Source of the DNA: Alkalihalobacillus sp. BA299
GTDB taxonomy: Bacteria; Bacillota; Bacilli; Bacillales; Bacillaceae_F
Reading direction: 5' to 3'
DNA: 64,000 nt
NCBI RefSeq assembly: GCF_017745675.1
Contig: NZ_JAFLJM010000003.1
Span: 186,001 to 250,000, forward strand
The position numbers and the translations under genes are program-made. How positions within the stretch are numbered: the stretch's first letter is position 1; every line of letters starts with the position of its first letter. Shown here piece by piece: positions 8,409 through 16,371 of the stretch. The notes below the pieces were generated by a model. The model was not told the origin of the DNA, ran no database searches, and saw only the letters and a program-made list of their open reading frames with translations.

Positions 8409-8437
8409 ATTATAACAAGACATGATACTTAGGTCAT
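8409..8437 (-). promoter_or_regulatory. Sigma-A-type promoter of the pilus operon leader
   Basis: Minus-strand ATGACC (8437-8432), 17-bp spacer, TATAAT (8414-8409) with an extended -10 TG one base upstream. Transcription would begin near 8402, about 40 nt before the aptamer, giving a leader of about 320 nt to the pilin ATG. No other promoter of similar quality lies between the aptamer and the pilin gene. Confidence 0.7.
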
Positions 8438-8614
8438 TACTATTACGGAATTCCCTTTTATTTACTAGTCTGTTTGTTGTAGCCTATAGTATAATTATAA
8501 CAAAAAGCACCTATATTTTATTAAGAATTTAAAAAGTTTTTGTTAAAATCACATCTAAAGTCACAATTCTATAAAAAATGCACGGATATCAATAGACTAA
8601 TCTGTTATTTCTGT
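8438..8614. other. AT-rich intergenic region between diguanylate cyclase gene and pilus promoter
   Basis: No open reading frame with a ribosome-binding site and no convincing terminator for the cyclase gene are visible here. TATAAT- and TATACT-like sequences occur near 8500 on the minus strand but lack good -35 partners. Some read-through from the cyclase gene into the riboswitch leader is therefore possible. Confidence 0.4.
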
Positions 8615-10351
8615 TTATCTTGTTAACGTATCCTCTAAAGCTACTACTTTTTTATTCAATTCGTTTCCATCTCCATACACTGCTACTCGATTCCTACCTT
8701 TCTGTTTTGCTCCTGTATACATGGCGCGGTCTGCTTGTCTCACAAGTGAAACGGGGTTTGATTCTCCATCGTCACTTGTTGCCACACCTATACTTGCAGT
8801 AAGGTGGATTGAAATCTTCTCTCCTTCGTTGAGATCGTTATGGATTCGGAATAAGTTGTCTGCGATTTGTATACGTAGTGTTTCTGCTTTCATATAAGCA
8901 ACCAGATCGTTTGTGTCTTTTAATAAGATGACAAATTCTTCGCCACCATAGCGTGCAACAATACCTTCTTCGCCTATATTGTCTTCCATTAATCTCGCCA
9001 TTTGGCAGAGTACATCGTTTCCTGCTTGATGACCGTACGTGTCGTTAACAGGTTTAAAATGATCAATATCAAGTAGGATCACCGAGAGCTTTTCTTTCTG
9101 AATGATGCTTCGTTCATATTCTTCAATTAATGTTCTTTCAAACGAGCGATAATTGTAGAGGTCGGTTAACGGACAACGCTCACTTTCTTTTTTTGTTGTC
9201 TCGTAATGACGGGCGTTATCGATCGCCACACCAAGGAAATTAGCAAGAATTTCGATTAAGGTTACATCTTGTTTATTATAGGAATTTTTCTCATCAACGG
9301 CAATCGTAATTATACCTTTTAATTCACGGTGTTGAATAATCGGAACAATCATGACTGAATGGGCACCTTTTAGCCATAGTCGCTCTGGGGCTGGCCATTG
9401 GCTACGGTTTTGAAAGACGATTACTTTTTTCTTACGATAAACCTTTTCAGTTACTGAATCGACTGTTTTTCCGATTGAAAATATATTATTTGGCTTCTCT
9501 TGATAGCCTTCAAGTAGTTTTAGCTTTCCTTCTTCAACAGTATATACATAAATATAATTACTTTGAAATAATGCTTTTATTTTATCAATAAACAAGTGAG
9601 CTGTTTCTTTTACTTCCCACGTACTACTTAACTCGATGCCAAGTTCGTTAACTTTCTTGAGTTGTTCATTCATCTGTTCACTTCGTCGGTAGACTTTTAG
9701 CATGATAGAAATTCCGATAAATGCAATAGCTATCATTCCAGATGCAGTAAAGCCAATTTCTCGATAAAGCATAACTAGAATTATACTCATTGGCAATACG
9801 AGGGCTGCTGTTGCAAGCTCCCAGATCGTCCCTTTATCAATAAATTTCGTTTTGACTTTCACGAGTTGATTTCGAATGAGATAGATTAAGACATGATTTA
9901 CAAATAAAAAAGTACAAACGTAAGCAGCTAATGGCATAAATAGTTCTAAAGCTACCGGTAGCGGAAGAGCGACCATAAAGAAATATATTCCTGCTGAAGA
10001 AAGCGATGTAATGAAAAACATAATTGAATTCAGAGGCAGTCGATACAAGCTCTCTCGATTAATTTTCATAATAACAAGTGAAACGAGAAGAGCAAACTGT
10101 GTAACCATCATTTCTATGAGAAGACCATATAAAAGAAAGCTAGCTAGTGAAAGCCATTGGAATAAGACAAACGAATAGCCTTTATAATGGATAGGAAACA
10201 ATGCAGCAATGCCTGCTAAAATGAACAGAGAAAGTAAGTCCATTTCATTTCCAGCAATTTGAGGGAAAGCATATTGTTTAAATGCGGCAAAAAAGAAAAC
10301 TGTAAATATAATCCAAATGACCCACAATGAAACTTTTACCGATTTCGTCAA
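8615..10351 (-). CDS. Membrane-anchored GAF-GGDEF diguanylate cyclase
   Basis: 578 aa. The N-terminal ~220 residues hold about seven hydrophobic helices. A cytoplasmic GAF-like domain (about 240-385) and a GGDEF domain (about 390-560) follow. The active-site loop RYGGEEFVILL places GGEEF at 469-473, an accepted active variant, and the substrate-binding LLDIDHFKPVNDTYGHQAGN and RQADRAMY motifs are intact. The residues just before the active site (IGEEGIVARYGGEEF) lack the RxxD inhibitory I-site, so product feedback may be weak. It should make c-di-GMP in response to a membrane or GAF ligand. It lies immediately upstream of the pilus operon, whose leader carries a c-di-GMP riboswitch; a local signalling link is inferred. 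Confidence 0.9.
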   Translation of the reverse strand: MTKSVKVSLWVIWIIFTVFFFAAFKQYAFPQIAGNEMDLLSLFILAGIAALFPIHYKGYSFVLFQWLSLASFLLYGLLIEMMVTQFALLVSLVIMKINRESLYRLPLNSIMFFITSLSSAGIYFFMVALPLPVALELFMPLAAYVCTFLFVNHVLIYLIRNQLVKVKTKFIDKGTIWELATAALVLPMSIILVMLYREIGFTASGMIAIAFIGISIMLKVYRRSEQMNEQLKKVNELGIELSSTWEVKETAHLFIDKIKALFQSNYIYVYTVEEGKLKLLEGYQEKPNNIFSIGKTVDSVTEKVYRKKKVIVFQNRSQWPAPERLWLKGAHSVMIVPIIQHRELKGIITIAVDEKNSYNKQDVTLIEILANFLGVAIDNARHYETTKKESERCPLTDLYNYRSFERTLIEEYERSIIQKEKLSVILLDIDHFKPVNDTYGHQAGNDVLCQMARLMEDNIGEEGIVARYGGEEFVILLKDTNDLVAYMKAETLRIQIADNLFRIHNDLNEGEKISIHLTASIGVATSDDGESNPVSLVRQADRAMYTGAKQKGRNRVAVYGDGNELNKKVVALEDTLTR

Positions 10352-10500
10352 AGCACTCTCCCTCCACTATAATCATTACTTTTCTCTGAAATTTCATTCT
10401 CTAATTATTATATTACTACAATAGTGAGAAAATTCCTACTTTAAAGGCCGTAAAAATGTAATTAATAGTTATATTTTACTATAAATTTACTTTTTTACAT

Positions 10501-11799
10501 TTATTCAATTTGCAAGACATAAGCTCTTACTTGTGCGATAAAATAAAGGGAACCTGTTATTAAGAATAAATCGTCTTCACTTAAGGCTGAGAGTTTATTT
10601 TTGATTTCACTCCTCCAGTCACCCGTTAATTTTTTATTTGTAAAACTAGACTGTTCATATAAATCAATTGCTCGTGCCGCTCTCGAAAAGTCAAAACTAG
10701 TAAAACTAATTTCATGAACGACATCATATAAAGGCGTGAGCATTGACTCTATCTCTTTTTCCTTTGTTGCAGCAAACAATACTGAAATCTTTTTTTCTGT
10801 AAATTGTTTTTGTAAAATATTTGCTAATGCTTTGATCCCTTCATTGTTATGAGCTCCGTCTATATAAACAAGTGGACTTTCGCTTAGCTTTTCAAAGCGC
10901 CCAATCCAAGCTGCGTGCTTCAGTGCTTGACGGATCTCTTCCTCAGTGATGATAAGTGCTTGGTACGTTTTTAAGTAGTCAATAACCATTAAAGCAAGTG
11001 ACGCATTTTTCAGTTGATGTTCTCCAAGCATCGAAATTTCTAGGTTCCCTAATTTACAAAATGGGGATATGAAGGAAAACATCTGTAGGCCAGCTTCAGT
11101 CGATTTACATGTTTCAATTGAAAAGTTTTCCTTATAAGCATACAGTTTTGCTTTATTTTGTTCTGTTTTTTTTTCAAATAGCGCTAGCAGCCTCTCATCT
11201 TCTTCCGTTGTTATGAGCGGCACCCCAGGTTTAATGATTCCAGCTTTTTCTAAAGCAATCTCTTCTTTCGTCTTACCTAGTAGTTGTGTATGGTCCATGC
11301 CAATATTAGTGATGACCGTCAATAATGGCAAAGAAACGTTGGTAGCATCTAGCCGTCCTCCCATACCTGTTTCCACGAGGACGAAATCAACTGGTTGAAC
11401 GTTTGCAAAATAGTAAAACATCATAGCTGTCAAACATTCAAATTCGGTAAGTACTACTTGTTCGCGCTTTTCAAACCTCTTTCGGAAAGGGGTTAACTGC
11501 TGAAAAACGCCGGTGAACTCGTCTTTGGTAATCGGTTGCTTATTCTTTGAAATTTGCTCTTCATAACTTAATACCGCTGGCGTTGTAAACGTACCTACTT
11601 GATAATTTGCCCCCATTAACATTTCTCTGATGAAGTTTAAAGTTGAACCTTTACCGTTTGTACCAGCGATATGTATTATTTTTAATTTATGATGCGGGTT
11701 CCCGATTTCAGTTAAAAACCCTTTCATATTTTCTAAACCTAGCTGAATGACATTTCGACTTTGTATAAATTGAACAATTTCTTCAAATGACTGTTCCAT
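10501..11799 (-). CDS. folC: Folylpolyglutamate synthase / dihydrofolate synthase
   Basis: Adds glutamate to dihydropteroate and to folates (Mur-ligase family, cytoplasmic). At 432 aa it is full length. The P-loop HIAGTNGKGSTLNFI, the ETGMGGRLDATN motif, NIGMDHTQLLG and DGAHNNEG are all present. The ATG is preceded by AGGAGAG. In B. subtilis folC follows valS directly; here a divergent four-gene cassette separates them, so folC must have its own promoter in the 100 bp upstream. The downstream 150-bp gap before the cyclase gene is AT-rich without an obvious terminator. Confidence 0.95.
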   Translation of the reverse strand: MEQSFEEIVQFIQSRNVIQLGLENMKGFLTEIGNPHHKLKIIHIAGTNGKGSTLNFIREMLMGANYQVGTFTTPAVLSYEEQISKNKQPITKDEFTGVFQQLTPFRKRFEKREQVVLTEFECLTAMMFYYFANVQPVDFVLVETGMGGRLDATNVSLPLLTVITNIGMDHTQLLGKTKEEIALEKAGIIKPGVPLITTEEDERLLALFEKKTEQNKAKLYAYKENFSIETCKSTEAGLQMFSFISPFCKLGNLEISMLGEHQLKNASLALMVIDYLKTYQALIITEEEIRQALKHAAWIGRFEKLSESPLVYIDGAHNNEGIKALANILQKQFTEKKISVLFAATKEKEIESMLTPLYDVVHEISFTSFDFSRAARAIDLYEQSSFTNKKLTGDWRSEIKNKLSALSEDDLFLITGSLYFIAQVRAYVLQIE

Positions 11800-11905
11800 A
11801 TTAAATCTCTCTCCTATTTTTACATGATCAATTGTTTGGTAAAATTATGATAATGTTACTATAACGAAAACAGAGAATCGGAACAACTACAAAGGGAGTC
11901 AGTTT

Positions 11906-13840
11906 ATGTTAGAAAAAAGAACTTTTCCAGCAGTTAACGATGAAGTGATAGCTAGTGCATTGACTATTCACTCTCGATATGAGAATAAATTAATGGATCA
12001 TAACTATCAGGGCTCACGCTTTGCGCTTCAACCACTTTCATATAAAAAAGGGAGCGGTAAGGTGTTAATTTATGCTCCTTATGCTGTTGACCATACTGTT
12101 AATGAGGTGGTCCAGAACAGTTATTTAATCGGAAGTGTTGTTCACGCCATTACGAACTGTCATTTTTATTTTCGGAAACGGGCGAGTAAAAACCACTCAG
12201 AGAAATGGTTGAATAATCATGTTAACCAGCTAGTCGAAACCGAACAGCTACAAACAATCATTGAAATCGGAAAGCCTTTAGAACCTGCACAACAACGATT
12301 GGCGATTACAATTAAGGGAAATCAATCTAGTAATCTGTCTATCTATCAGAAATTAATTCGATCCATTTGGGAGCAAAATGACTTTGACCTTCACACAGAA
12401 ATTCACAATACAGAACTTGTCAACGTGCAAAAGTTTATGAAAATCACTGTCCATCTCCCAAACAGCTTCAATCAAGATACAAACGATAATGGGTCGGTAC
12501 ATAAACTATTGACTGCATTCATAGCAATGACTTTCGCCTGTCAACAAAGTGATGTTTTTTCAAATAAACCGATGAAGACAGTGAAATTGTCTACTAATAC
12601 TCGTCTGACCGGAATTTTCCCACATAACCGTGTTGATCTTCATCCAAAACTAATAGAGGTACTTGGGGTAGTAGAAAATGAATATATTAGTCTTTGGAAT
12701 CCTAAAAACGGGAGGTCTAGACGTTGTATTGTGAAAGCGAACAGTCGATTTACCCAGTTGCATAACATTCAAATTGGTCTTTCTACGAAACAAAAATTAG
12801 AGATTACGAACGGCGAAGCGAACACTCTACTTATTCAAAAATACCCATGTACTTCTTTTCGTAAAATAGGACTTATGAATGTTAATTCAATTAAAGAAGG
12901 GAACATTATCGTCTCAAAAGACATCTACGACTCTTTCGATCATCATTGTTCGATGTTTGAATTGGTCAATACCGTTACAGGTGCTTCATTTGATATCCAG
13001 CGATCGAATATCACATCCAATCCAAACCTCGATGATGGAACGGTACGCTTGAACTTTCTCCAAAGACAATTTATAGATTATGAACTACCACCTGATATTT
13101 TATCGGATTATTATTACGAACGTTTCTATAACGATTCAAAAGCGGATGACAAAATTCATTACGTATTAAAGCATTACGAAAACGGTAATGCGGTTCCTTT
13201 CTTTCCGTATATTGAGAGACAAGCTTTAATAGCTGCATTACAACAAGTCGGGTACACAGATGCTAAGCTATATCCTTTGTATGATTACTCGGTAAAAAGG
13301 GAGAAACATTCTTTGATTAAAAGAACGAAGAACTGGATCGCAGAAAAAATGATTCGGCAAGCAACGTTGCAGTTAAAAGTAATCCGCCCTTATTCAACAG
13401 ATGAAGCTAGCAATATCGTCAGGATGTCATCTCATTCGTTAAAACTATTAGGGCTAGAAGAAACAGATACGATCGTATTAAAAAATCGAGCGACAGAAGT
13501 AAAAGTTCGTGTGCTAGCAATGGATTCGGTTGATTTAGCTCGTGAAACGAATATCATTCCGTCTGAAAGTTCATTGAATATATCAATTGGTATACCTGCA
13601 CCGATCCGTAGTGAACTCGGATTAAAAAACGTCGGTAAGGTCATTGAAGTACAGCGATGTTTACCCTACTTATTTCGTAAGAATTTAAACTTACAATTTT
13701 TCTCGATTATTGCAGCTGTATTAACTACGATGTCCACTGGACTTTCCATCGGTTATATGATAATGATACTATGTATTTTAATCCCTATATCTATTTACAT
13801 TTCATTTTCGAAAGTAAGAGAGAGTATCTCAAATGAATAA
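11906..13840 (+). CDS. Membrane protein with degenerate N-formylglutamate-amidohydrolase-like domain
   Basis: 644 aa of unknown function. Residues about 50-215 resemble the next gene's product in layout (VLIYAPYAVDHTVNE against TLISAPHSVPQLREG), but the expected metal/catalytic positions are lost: APHS becomes APYA, and the LDLHIMS histidine has no counterpart. The middle (about 225-400 and 500-590) looks beta-rich with alternating hydrophobic strands. The C-terminus has two transmembrane helices (about 598-635) and a short basic tail. It begins the divergent cassette, with AAAGGGAG upstream of the ATG, and overlaps the next frame by a few bases at most. A membrane scaffold or pseudoenzyme role for the cassette is inference. 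Confidence 0.75.
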   Translation: MLEKRTFPAVNDEVIASALTIHSRYENKLMDHNYQGSRFALQPLSYKKGSGKVLIYAPYAVDHTVNEVVQNSYLIGSVVHAITNCHFYFRKRASKNHSEKWLNNHVNQLVETEQLQTIIEIGKPLEPAQQRLAITIKGNQSSNLSIYQKLIRSIWEQNDFDLHTEIHNTELVNVQKFMKITVHLPNSFNQDTNDNGSVHKLLTAFIAMTFACQQSDVFSNKPMKTVKLSTNTRLTGIFPHNRVDLHPKLIEVLGVVENEYISLWNPKNGRSRRCIVKANSRFTQLHNIQIGLSTKQKLEITNGEANTLLIQKYPCTSFRKIGLMNVNSIKEGNIIVSKDIYDSFDHHCSMFELVNTVTGASFDIQRSNITSNPNLDDGTVRLNFLQRQFIDYELPPDILSDYYYERFYNDSKADDKIHYVLKHYENGNAVPFFPYIERQALIAALQQVGYTDAKLYPLYDYSVKREKHSLIKRTKNWIAEKMIRQATLQLKVIRPYSTDEASNIVRMSSHSLKLLGLEETDTIVLKNRATEVKVRVLAMDSVDLARETNIIPSESSLNISIGIPAPIRSELGLKNVGKVIEVQRCLPYLFRKNLNLQFFSIIAAVLTTMSTGLSIGYMIMILCILIPISIYISFSKVRESISNE

Positions 13841-13856
13841 TATTGGAGAATACAAC

Positions 13857-14519
13857 ATGCAAAAACCAACAATAAAGGATATATTGACCCTTAATGAACG
13901 TTTTTATCATCAAGATATGAGTAGCGATAACCATTTCTTATTTTTACCAGGGAATGGGCACACTCTCATATCCGCACCACATAGTGTTCCTCAGTTACGA
14001 GAAGGTAAAGAAAAAAGAGCCGAATATTTGACGGGTGTCCTCACCCACTTTCTCCACGAAAGAACAGGCTGTTACGGAGCATATAAGACGAAAAACAATC
14101 AAGATGATGCAAACTATGATAAAGTAAACCCATATAAAGACATGCTTGTGGAAAAGGTAAAACACCATCACATTCAATATGTGTTGGACTTACATATTAT
14201 GTCCGATCAGCGCCCCCATTCGATCGATATTGGTACGGGACGTGGTCGAAATATTCAGCAACAGCTGGAATTAAGTGAAAGAATCCAAGCGATTTTTCTC
14301 AACCATCAATTCGAAAATGTACTAATTGACCACATCTTTACGGCTGGATTTGCCCATACTGTATCTTCTACAGTTTCAAGAGAGTGCGGTATCATAGCAT
14401 TTCAACTAGAAATCAATTGGCGTTTCTTACAATCAGAAACGGATGCAACTGACTTTAATCGTATTTTAGATGCACTTACAGAAATCGTTCACTATTTAAA
14501 TGAAAGAGGAGCGGCATGA
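13857..14519 (+). CDS. N-formylglutamate amidohydrolase-like hydrolase
   Basis: About 220 aa. The family signature residues are visible: SAPHSVPQLREG near the start, GAYKTKNNQDDANYD in the middle, VLDLHIMSDQRP (metal-ligand His), and SRECGIIAFQLEIN near the end. Known relatives are zinc-dependent and hydrolyse N-formylglutamate or other N-substituted amino acids. I start at ATG 13857, where GGAG lies about 9 nt upstream; the ATG at 13833 overlaps the previous gene and lacks a good ribosome-binding site. It overlaps the downstream ATP-grasp gene by 4 nt (ATGA). Being embedded with two ligases, it probably acts on a peptide-like product, not in histidine degradation (inference). Confidence 0.82.
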   Translation: MQKPTIKDILTLNERFYHQDMSSDNHFLFLPGNGHTLISAPHSVPQLREGKEKRAEYLTGVLTHFLHERTGCYGAYKTKNNQDDANYDKVNPYKDMLVEKVKHHHIQYVLDLHIMSDQRPHSIDIGTGRGRNIQQQLELSERIQAIFLNHQFENVLIDHIFTAGFAHTVSSTVSRECGIIAFQLEINWRFLQSETDATDFNRILDALTEIVHYLNERGAA

Positions 14520-15415
14520 AAAAACTAACAGGTTGGATTATTTATAATGGAAGCTTGAAAGCAGAAAAATTTTTGGATTATGCCAAATGGGTACAAGCAG
14601 CTGCACATAGAAAAGGTATCGAAACGATCCTTATAAAAAACAGTGAATTAGTGGTTACGATTGAAAGTGGCCAATCCATAATTAAAGGGCCTTACGAAGG
14701 GAAATATCCTGATTTTGTCATTTTTGCTGATAAAGATATTAGGCTTGCACAGCAGCTTGAAACACTACAAATCCCACTATTTAACTCGGCACAATCGATT
14801 GAAAATTGTGATGATAAAACACTCATGTATCAAGTGTTAGCAGATAACCAGTTACCGATCCCGAAAACGATTATAGCACCAATGCGTTTTTTTTCAGTAG
14901 AAGCAGTCGATGCTATGTATTACAAACAGATTGCAGATGAGCTCGGTTATCCATTTGTTATGAAAGAGGCATTTGGATCGTTTGGACAACAAGTATATTT
15001 AATCGACTCATTTGACACTTTTTTTGAGAAAGTAATAAAAGTAGGCACGACCCCATTTGTCATTCAAGAATTAATTCATACGAGTTATGGGAAAGACATT
15101 CGATTAAACGTTGTCGGTGATCGCGTTGTTGCCGCAATGCTTAGGGAATCAACAGCTGATTTTCGAGCCAATGTTAGTGCAGGAGCTACGATGAAGCCTT
15201 ATGAGCCGACACCTGAAGAGGTTCAGTTAGCAGTCACATGCTCTAAAGTGGTTGGAACCGACTTTGCTGGCGTCGATTTATTATTCGGTGAAAATGGACA
15301 ACGTTATGTGTGTGAAGTGAACTCCAACGCGCATATTCGTAATATTTTTGAATGTACTGGCATTAATGTTGCTGATTCAATGATCAATTATATTGTAGAA
15401 ATACTTAAAAGGTGA
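14516..15415 (+). CDS. RimK-type ATP-grasp amide ligase (first of pair)
   Basis: 299 aa, cytoplasmic. RimK/D-Ala-D-Ala-ligase-type ATP-grasp features: KEAFGSFGQQVYLI (glycine-rich loop), VIQELIHTSYGKDIRLNVVG, RESTADFRANVSAGA and the metal-binding GVDLLFGENGQRYVCEVNSN, with Asp and the Glu-x-Asn pair intact. Such enzymes activate a carboxylate as acyl phosphate and join it to an amine. The substrate is unknown. Translation is coupled to the amidohydrolase-like gene by a 4-nt overlap. The first 120 residues form the pre-ATP-grasp domain (DFVIFADKDIRLAQQLE). Confidence 0.85.
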   Translation: MKKLTGWIIYNGSLKAEKFLDYAKWVQAAAHRKGIETILIKNSELVVTIESGQSIIKGPYEGKYPDFVIFADKDIRLAQQLETLQIPLFNSAQSIENCDDKTLMYQVLADNQLPIPKTIIAPMRFFSVEAVDAMYYKQIADELGYPFVMKEAFGSFGQQVYLIDSFDTFFEKVIKVGTTPFVIQELIHTSYGKDIRLNVVGDRVVAAMLRESTADFRANVSAGATMKPYEPTPEEVQLAVTCSKVVGTDFAGVDLLFGENGQRYVCEVNSNAHIRNIFECTGINVADSMINYIVEILKR

Positions 15416-15423
15416 GTGTGTAC

Positions 15424-16284
15424 ATGAATGGGTGGTTAATTTACCCCAAAAACGAAGCAATTAGAAATAAAGCGTATATTAACTGGATACAAGCAGAAGG
15501 CAAAAAACTAAACCTTTCGATTAAGCTATTATTACGGGAGTATTTTCAGATCGGAATTACCGAATCGGAATTATCAGTGATGTATGAAAATAAAAAAGTT
15601 ACTCTCCCTGATTTTGCAATCGCTCGTATCATGGATCCTTTTTTTAGTAAACAACTTGAAAGTTTAGGCATTCGAGTATTTAATTCAGCCATTGTCTCTG
15701 AGATTTGTAACCATAAAGCAAAAACCCATCAATACATAGCATCGGCTTCTATTCCGACAGTTGATACGGTTTTTTTAAACGATTTTTCAGGCGAGTTGTC
15801 TATGATCCCATTTCCTTTCCCTTTTATCATTAAAGATGCAAAAGGACGCGGTGGTAAACAAGTTTTTTTCATTTCAGATAAAGAAGAGTATTTTCAAAAC
15901 GTGAATACATTTATAGCCAGGGATGTCATTGTCCAACGTCCAGCTGGAACGATAGGAAAGGATTTACGTGTATTTGTAATTGGAAAAGAAATCATTGCAG
16001 CCGTGTTACGAAGCTCGACGACTGATTTTAAAGCGAACTTCACACTCGGAGGTTCGGCACAATTGTATCCATTATCTGAAGTTGAACAAGCAATGATTTA
16101 TAAAATCATTCATTTGTTTGACTTTGATTTTGTCGGAATCGATTTTTTATTCGATGAGGTAGGAAATCTTTTATTTAATGAAATTGAAGATGTTGTTGGC
16201 AGCCGTACATTAAGCTCTACGTCTGACATTAATATTGTGGAGCTGTATTTACAGCATATTAAAGCAAAATTAAATAAAGGCTGA
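15424..16284 (+). CDS. RimK-type ATP-grasp amide ligase (second of pair)
   Basis: About 286 aa and clearly paralogous to the preceding protein: same pre-ATP-grasp domain (DFAIARIMDPFFSKQLESLG), glycine-rich KDAKGRGGKQVFFIS, KDLRVFVIGKEIIAAVLRSS and GIDFLFDEVGNLLFNEIEDV. The last metal-binding triad reads Glu-x-Glu (NEIED) where the first ligase has Glu-x-Asn, so metal coordination or activity may differ. I start at ATG 15424, preceded by AAAGGTGAG; the GTG at 15412 lies within that Shine-Dalgarno region. Last gene of the cassette, followed by a strong terminator. Confidence 0.83.
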   Translation: MNGWLIYPKNEAIRNKAYINWIQAEGKKLNLSIKLLLREYFQIGITESELSVMYENKKVTLPDFAIARIMDPFFSKQLESLGIRVFNSAIVSEICNHKAKTHQYIASASIPTVDTVFLNDFSGELSMIPFPFPFIIKDAKGRGGKQVFFISDKEEYFQNVNTFIARDVIVQRPAGTIGKDLRVFVIGKEIIAAVLRSSTTDFKANFTLGGSAQLYPLSEVEQAMIYKIIHLFDFDFVGIDFLFDEVGNLLFNEIEDVVGSRTLSSTSDINIVELYLQHIKAKLNKG

Positions 16285-16366
16285 TTCTTTAGGTCAAACC
16301 ACTAGATCGAAGTACTTCTAATTGAAACACGTTGATCTAGAGCTGAACCTAATTAGAATCAGCCTT
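16277..16366. terminator. Bidirectional terminator between the ATP-grasp cassette and valS
   Basis: A 12-bp perfect outer stem (AAGGCTGATTCT at 16277-16288 with AGAATCAGCCTT at 16355-16366) has T-runs on both strands. A nested stem (CTAGATC/GATCTAG) lies in the loop. It serves two convergent genes: the second ligase on plus and valS on minus. Confidence 0.85.
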
Positions 16367-16371
16367 TTCGA

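Noticed and set aside
8238..8423. 61-codon minus-strand frame across the pilus leader
   Set aside because: It overlaps the promoter, the riboswitch aptamer and the terminator; it lacks a ribosome-binding site and its conservation is explained by RNA structure.
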